A stretch of 64,000 nucleotides of DNA. Source: CATQGW01 sp965262235 (lineage in GTDB: Bacteria > Chloroflexota > Dehalococcoidia > Bin125). This document shows, one piece after another, positions 60,252 through 64,000 of this stretch (its first letter is position 1; each line of letters opens with the position of its first letter). The notes beneath the pieces were generated by a model. It did no database searches. It had not been told where the DNA came from and saw only the letters and a program-made list of their open reading frames with translations. A program made the position numbers and the translations under genes. The stretch covers positions 496,001 through 560,000 of the forward strand of contig OZ253504.1 of the NCBI GenBank assembly GCA_965262235.1, read 5' to 3'.

Positions 60252-61151
60252 CTAGCTCCTCAACTCCACACCTGCCCTCATCTCCTGAACCTGGACGATC
60301 GCGTTGCCGCCCAGGAGGCCGATTCCCGCCGCCAGTGCGGCCACATACTTCTGGTCGGCGGTAGCAGCGATCTCCACCGGTACGTCGACCTCGCGCGCAA
60401 GTTCGATCGCGAGCCGGACATCCTTGGCGTCCGATCTCAGGAACGAGAAGCCGGCCGGATCGAAGTCACCATCGAACACCGAGCGAAAGCGATCGATCTT
60501 CCGGGTAGACGCAGATCCGTTGCCCATGACCTCCGACAGCGTCTCGAGCGGTACGCCCGCCTTGAGTCCGACGGTGAGTGCCTCGGCCCAGACGCTCAAG
60601 CTGATCAGATCCACCATGTTGTTGCACAGCTTGGTCACCATGCCCGCTCCGACGGGGCCACAGTGGTAGATCCGTTCCGGATCGGCGATGGCGTTGAGCA
60701 CTGGCCGGACGCGTTCCAGTGTCTTTCGATCGCCGCCGGCCATTACCGTCAGCCGCCCCAGGTCGGCCGAATCGGGGCCCCAGCCCTTGCTGACCGGAGC
60801 GTCGAGATATCTGATCCCGCGTTCGGCGCAGATCTCGTGCAGCCTGCGGGCGACGGCGGGAGAGTTCGTGGCAAGGTCGACGTAGACCAAGCCTTCGTCT
60901 GCGCCTTCGAGCACCCCCTGGTCTCCGACTACGACGGCCTCGACCTCGGACGGTCCCGGCAGCGAACCCAACACCACCTCGTTCCCGCGGGCTGCCTCGG
61001 CGGGAGTCTCGGCCCAGATCGCGCCTGCCTCAAGCAGGTCAGTTGCCGCCTCGGGACGGATGTCGTGGACCGTGGTCCGATGTCCGGCCTGGACGACGTT
61101 CAACGCCATCGGCGCGCCGATGTGGCCAAGGCCGATAAATCCTACGTTCAT
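60252..61151 (-). CDS. 3-hydroxyisobutyrate dehydrogenase-family NAD(P)-dependent oxidoreductase
   Basis: 299 aa from the ATG at 61151 (GGAG seven bases upstream). Rossmann start MNVGFIGLGHIGAPMALNVV, then YLDAPVSKGWGPDSADLGRL (substrate-binding loop) and the catalytic Lys segment GAGMVTKLCNNMVDLISLSV. The family includes 3-hydroxyisobutyrate, tartronate-semialdehyde and glyoxylate/succinate-semialdehyde enzymes. With the enoyl-CoA hydratase and SDR beside it, a role in branched or hydroxyacid catabolism is plausible. The usual substrate-binding Ser-Gly-Gly (SGG) loop is SKG here. Confidence 0.88.
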   Translation of the reverse strand: MNVGFIGLGHIGAPMALNVVQAGHRTTVHDIRPEAATDLLEAGAIWAETPAEAARGNEVVLGSLPGPSEVEAVVVGDQGVLEGADEGLVYVDLATNSPAVARRLHEICAERGIRYLDAPVSKGWGPDSADLGRLTVMAGGDRKTLERVRPVLNAIADPERIYHCGPVGAGMVTKLCNNMVDLISLSVWAEALTVGLKAGVPLETLSEVMGNGSASTRKIDRFRSVFDGDFDPAGFSFLRSDAKDVRLAIELAREVDVPVEIAATADQKYVAALAAGIGLLGGNAIVQVQEMRAGVELRS

Positions 61152-61244
61152 GCTGCGCTCCCCACGGCTGTCTCCCACCCATTCCCCGTTCAGGCCGGGG
61201 GACAGGCTGCTTCGCGACACCCTCCAGGACAAGGAGGCCTGTTG

Positions 61245-62024
61245 CTAAATCTTGTAGCCGCCGTCGACGCTGATCACCTGGCCGGTGATCCCCGCCGACT
61301 CCGGCGCCGCCAACAGCGACGCCATCGGGCCCAGCTCGTCGGGCTCCAACACCCGATTCTGCAGATTCTCCGCCGCCCGCATCGCGTGCGCCTCTTCGCC
61401 GCTGATCCCCATCGCCCGGCCCATCGCCTCAAAATCAACCAGCGCCGTGTTGGTCCAGCCCGGGCACAGACAGTTCACAGTGATCCCATAGGCAGCGGTG
61501 TCATGCGCCCACGCCCGGGTCAGACCGATCAGGCCATGCTTCGCGGCCGAGTAGGCCAGGCCGCCGCCGCTGCGTTTCGCGTAGCCCGAGCCGATAGTGA
61601 GGATCCGCCCGAAACCCGCATCCCGCATCGCCGGCAGCGCCTCGCGCGTCGTCCAATAGGCCGAGGTCAGGTTGAGCGCCAGGTTCGCCTCGAACACGTC
61701 GTCGTCGTGCGTGAACACGTTCTGGCTGCCGCGCAGCGGCGCCCCGCCACCCACGTTGTTGACCAGAATGTCGATCCGGCCGAACTTTGCGATCGCCGCC
61801 CGCACGGGCTCCTTCGACGCTTCACGGTCCAGCGCGTCCGCGACGACTGCGAGCCCCTCGGAGCCGATCGCCTCGACCTCCGCCACGACCGATTCCAGCT
61901 GCTCCAGCGTCCGCGAAGAGACCACAATCTTGGCGCCATCCCGAGCCATCTCCAGCGCGATCGAGCGCCCAATCCCGCGTCCCCCACCAGTCACCACCGC
62001 CACCCGACCATCAAGACGCCCCAT
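61245..62024 (-). CDS. Short-chain dehydrogenase/reductase (SDR)
   Basis: 259 aa. Cofactor motif VAVVTGGGRGIGRSIALEMA, NNVGGGAP, catalytic Ser in ILTIGSGYAKR and YSAAKHG (Tyr and Lys), and a C-terminal GQVISVDGGYKI. This is a classical SDR, probably NAD(P)-dependent and acting on a 3-hydroxyacyl, sugar or cyclic alcohol substrate. It is on the same strand as the 3-hydroxyisobutyrate dehydrogenase-like gene 93 bp downstream. Confidence 0.9.
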   Translation of the reverse strand: MGRLDGRVAVVTGGGRGIGRSIALEMARDGAKIVVSSRTLEQLESVVAEVEAIGSEGLAVVADALDREASKEPVRAAIAKFGRIDILVNNVGGGAPLRGSQNVFTHDDDVFEANLALNLTSAYWTTREALPAMRDAGFGRILTIGSGYAKRSGGGLAYSAAKHGLIGLTRAWAHDTAAYGITVNCLCPGWTNTALVDFEAMGRAMGISGEEAHAMRAAENLQNRVLEPDELGPMASLLAAPESAGITGQVISVDGGYKI

Positions 62025-62099
62025 CGCGAACCTCCTCGGACCGACTGCTCAAGCGACCTGCGCGTTCGCAGGCTCGCGCGCCGAGGATAGTGCGCCGGG

Positions 62100-63947
62100 C
62101 TAGCCCCGATACAGCTCCAACTCGGCGTGCTGCAGGTCGTCGCCCACCATCTTGACGATCTTGTCCAGCTGCTCGAGGTCCCACTCACCGACGAAGCTGA
62201 CCGCGCTGCCCGCTTTGCCGGCCCGACCCGTGCGACCGACGCGATGCACGTAGTCCTCCGCCGTCTGCGGCAGGTCGTAGTTCACCACGTGCGTCACATC
62301 GGGGATGTCGAGCCCGCGCGCCGCCACGTCCGTCGCCACCAGGAACTGCAGCTCACCCGAGCGGAAGCTGGTCATCACCTTGTCGCGCTTGTTCTGGTCG
62401 CGGTCGCCGTGAATCGCGTCCGCGTTCAGACCGGCGTGACGCAGCCGCGCCACCAGACGGTCGACCGTCACCTTCATGTTGCAGAAGACCAGCGTGCGAC
62501 CCGCCAGCTCGGGCAGCAGCTCTTCCACGGCCCGCGACTTGTCGCGGCCCGCCACGTGGTAGTAGCGCTGGTTGATCCCGTCGGCCGTGGCGGACTCGGG
62601 CGCGATGTGCAGCTCCTGCGGCTCGCGCATGTAGCGCCAGATCATCGTTTTGATCGGGGTCGGAATCGTGGCCGAGAACAGCGCCGTCTGGCGCGTCTCC
62701 GGGCAGCGCCGCAGGATCCGGCGCATGTCTGGCTCGAAGCCGATATCGAGCATCCGGTCAGCCTCGTCCAGCACGGCCAGCTTCACCCAGCTCAGGTTCA
62801 GCGTCCGCCGGTCGAGGTGATCGATGATCCGGCCCGGCGTGCCGACCACGATCTGGGGCCCGCGCTCCAGGTTCGCGAAGTCATCCTTCAGCCGCCGGCC
62901 GCCCATCAGCACCGTCGCCTCTAGGCCCGCGGCGCGCGCGAAGTATTCCAGCACCGTCCCCACCTGGGCCGCCAGCTCGCGCGTCGGCACCAGCACGATC
63001 GTCTGCGCTTCACCCATCGTGGGGTCACACAGCTCGATCGCCGGAATCCCGAACGCCACCGTCTTGCCCGTGCCTGTTTGTGCCTGACCGACGACATCGC
63101 GGCCGTCGAGCAGCAGCGGGATCGCCTCAGCCTGAATCGGCGTCGGCTCGGCGAAGCCCAACGCCGACAGCACCGAGAGCATCCGCTCTGTGATGCCCAG
63201 CTCCTGGAACGCCGGCGACCAGTCGTCCTCGGATACCGCATCGACCGTCGCGAGGTCCGGTAGGTCGTACCCGCCTGACAGCAACGCCTTCTGCGTGGCG
63301 GTCATCCCGCCGCCATCGTTGCGTGGTCGCCGCGGCCGCTCGCCGCCGCCGCGCTGCCCACGACCACCGCGTCCGCCGCCGTCGCGCTGGCGGCGCTCGC
63401 CGCCGTTACGGCTCTGTTGCCGCCCCCGCTCCGCGCCATCGCGTTGACGATCGCCATCGAAGTCAGAGCGCTCACGCCGCTCCGCTCCATCGCGCCGTCG
63501 CTCGCCGCCCGATTCGGGCCGCTCGCGTCGCTCCGCGCCATCGCGTTGACGATCGCCATCGAAGTCAGACCGCTCGCGTCGCTCGGCGCCATCGCGCCGT
63601 CGCTCGCCGCCCGATTCGGACCGCTCACGTCGCTCTGCGCCGTCGCGGCGACGCTCGCCGTTCGATTCCTTGCGTGGTCCTCGCTCATCCGGCCCATCCG
63701 GCCGCCGACGACGCTCAGGGGGCGCCGCTGCGGTCGTCGCCGACGCCACCGGGGGTGTCGTCACGGGGGCGCTGCGACGCTGCGCGCGCGGCTTGCGGGC
63801 ACGGCGCGGCTTGCGCTCGCTCCTGCTCTCAGCGGGCGCGGGGTTCGTCGATGGGCGCGGGCTTGTCGGAGGTTCTGTCCGCCGCGTCGGCGGGGTCGCC
63901 AGCACGGCTTCTTCGTCTCGTCCCAACAGTCGTTTCAGCAGACTCAA
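62100..63947 (-). CDS. DEAD-box RNA helicase with Arg/Gly-rich N-terminal extension
   Basis: 615 aa from a TTG at 63947 with GAAGGA six bases upstream; a TTG two codons earlier has no room for a ribosome-binding site. The C-terminal ~385 residues are a complete DEAD-box helicase: Q motif region (FAEPTPIQAEAIPLLL), GQAQTGTGKT, LDEADRML, SAT (FSATIPTP), ATDVAARGLDIPDV and HRVGRTGRAGK. The N-terminal ~225 residues are basic and repetitive (RRDGAERRERSESGGE, RSDFDGDRQRDGAERRE, GGRGGRGQRGGGERPRRPR), made of a ~30-codon unit repeated. Such a segment would bind RNA and could drive condensate formation. DEAD-box proteins usually carry their RG tails C-terminally. Confidence 0.9.
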   Translation of the reverse strand: MSLLKRLLGRDEEAVLATPPTRRTEPPTSPRPSTNPAPAESRSERKPRRARKPRAQRRSAPVTTPPVASATTAAAPPERRRRPDGPDERGPRKESNGERRRDGAERRERSESGGERRRDGAERRERSDFDGDRQRDGAERRERPESGGERRRDGAERRERSDFDGDRQRDGAERGRQQSRNGGERRQRDGGGRGGRGQRGGGERPRRPRNDGGGMTATQKALLSGGYDLPDLATVDAVSEDDWSPAFQELGITERMLSVLSALGFAEPTPIQAEAIPLLLDGRDVVGQAQTGTGKTVAFGIPAIELCDPTMGEAQTIVLVPTRELAAQVGTVLEYFARAAGLEATVLMGGRRLKDDFANLERGPQIVVGTPGRIIDHLDRRTLNLSWVKLAVLDEADRMLDIGFEPDMRRILRRCPETRQTALFSATIPTPIKTMIWRYMREPQELHIAPESATADGINQRYYHVAGRDKSRAVEELLPELAGRTLVFCNMKVTVDRLVARLRHAGLNADAIHGDRDQNKRDKVMTSFRSGELQFLVATDVAARGLDIPDVTHVVNYDLPQTAEDYVHRVGRTGRAGKAGSAVSFVGEWDLEQLDKIVKMVGDDLQHAELELYRG

Positions 63948-64000
63948 AAGCAATCCTTCACATCAGTTACCGCAACCTTATCAGCCGCCGCCAAACCTCA

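Overview
The window is a GC-rich bacterial chromosome segment with tightly packed genes. Its gene set points to a Chloroflexota organism of the Dehalococcoidia/SAR202 type. It has many family III (CaiB/BaiF) CoA-transferases, enoyl-CoA hydratases, a thiolase, a methylmalonyl-CoA mutase large subunit, a 2-hydroxyacyl-CoA-lyase-like ThDP enzyme, a mandelate-racemase/enolase-superfamily enzyme, an LLM-class flavin oxidoreductase, and SDR and aldo/keto reductases. It also has Uma2-type nucleases and dispersed palindromic repeats. The lineage is inferred from gene content only; no marker gene in the window fixes it.

Layout. 0-9.2 kb: an AIR-synthase-like fragment, a PEP-utilising mobile-domain protein, a large exported FG-GAP/Ig-like protein and a PhoB-type two-component pair. 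9.4-12 kb: two overlapping CoA-transferase genes. 12-15 kb: a DUF433/DUF5615 toxin-antitoxin-like pair and an orphan phage packaging module (small terminase, large terminase, Com-like zinc ribbon). 15-20.3 kb: three exported proteins (beta-helix, Ig-like, acidic heptad-repeat). 20.5-28 kb: acyl-CoA metabolism (thiolase, enoyl-CoA hydratase, CoA-transferase, mutase) with two Uma2 proteins and a broken YCII gene. 28-33 kb: a DUF4258/DUF2283 pair, a DUF429 protein with an adjoining tandem array, and a YkgJ-like gene with lysine 2,3-aminomutase behind a predicted c-di-AMP (ydaO-type) riboswitch. 33-43 kb: metallophosphoesterase, aldo/keto reductase, M23 peptidase, the ThDP lyase, an unrecognised coiled-coil protein, and a three-gene operon ending in an inositol-monophosphatase-like gene.

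43-53 kb is an accessory patchwork. It holds three copies of an antitoxin/RelE-toxin module in successive states of decay, each joined to the 5' end of an aldo/keto reductase gene. It also holds an ~860-bp direct duplication of an LLM-oxidoreductase 3' end plus a DUF559 nuclease, further LLM 3' fragments, a PD-(D/E)XK nuclease and a frameshifted Mrr-like restriction gene. 53-64 kb returns to metabolism (zinc alcohol dehydrogenase, enolase-superfamily enzyme, enoyl-CoA hydratase, 3-hydroxyisobutyrate-dehydrogenase-like enzyme, SDR) and ends with a DEAD-box helicase carrying an Arg/Gly-rich N-terminal extension.

Intergenic DNA is occupied by several repeat families: a 176-178-bp element bounded by inverted REP-like palindromes, GC-rich hairpins of the CCCCCCGC...GCGGGGGG type, TGTAGGGGC hairpins inside a GAGCCTGTCTCA-bounded element, and minisatellites. 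I saw no tRNA, rRNA, CRISPR array, transposase or replication origin. The strongest unusual signals are the riboswitch on kamA, the decaying toxin-antitoxin/reductase module series, possible CTG starts in CTGA overlaps, the DUF429 array, the constant-length REP-bounded element and the orphan coiled-coil gene at 39-40.8 kb.
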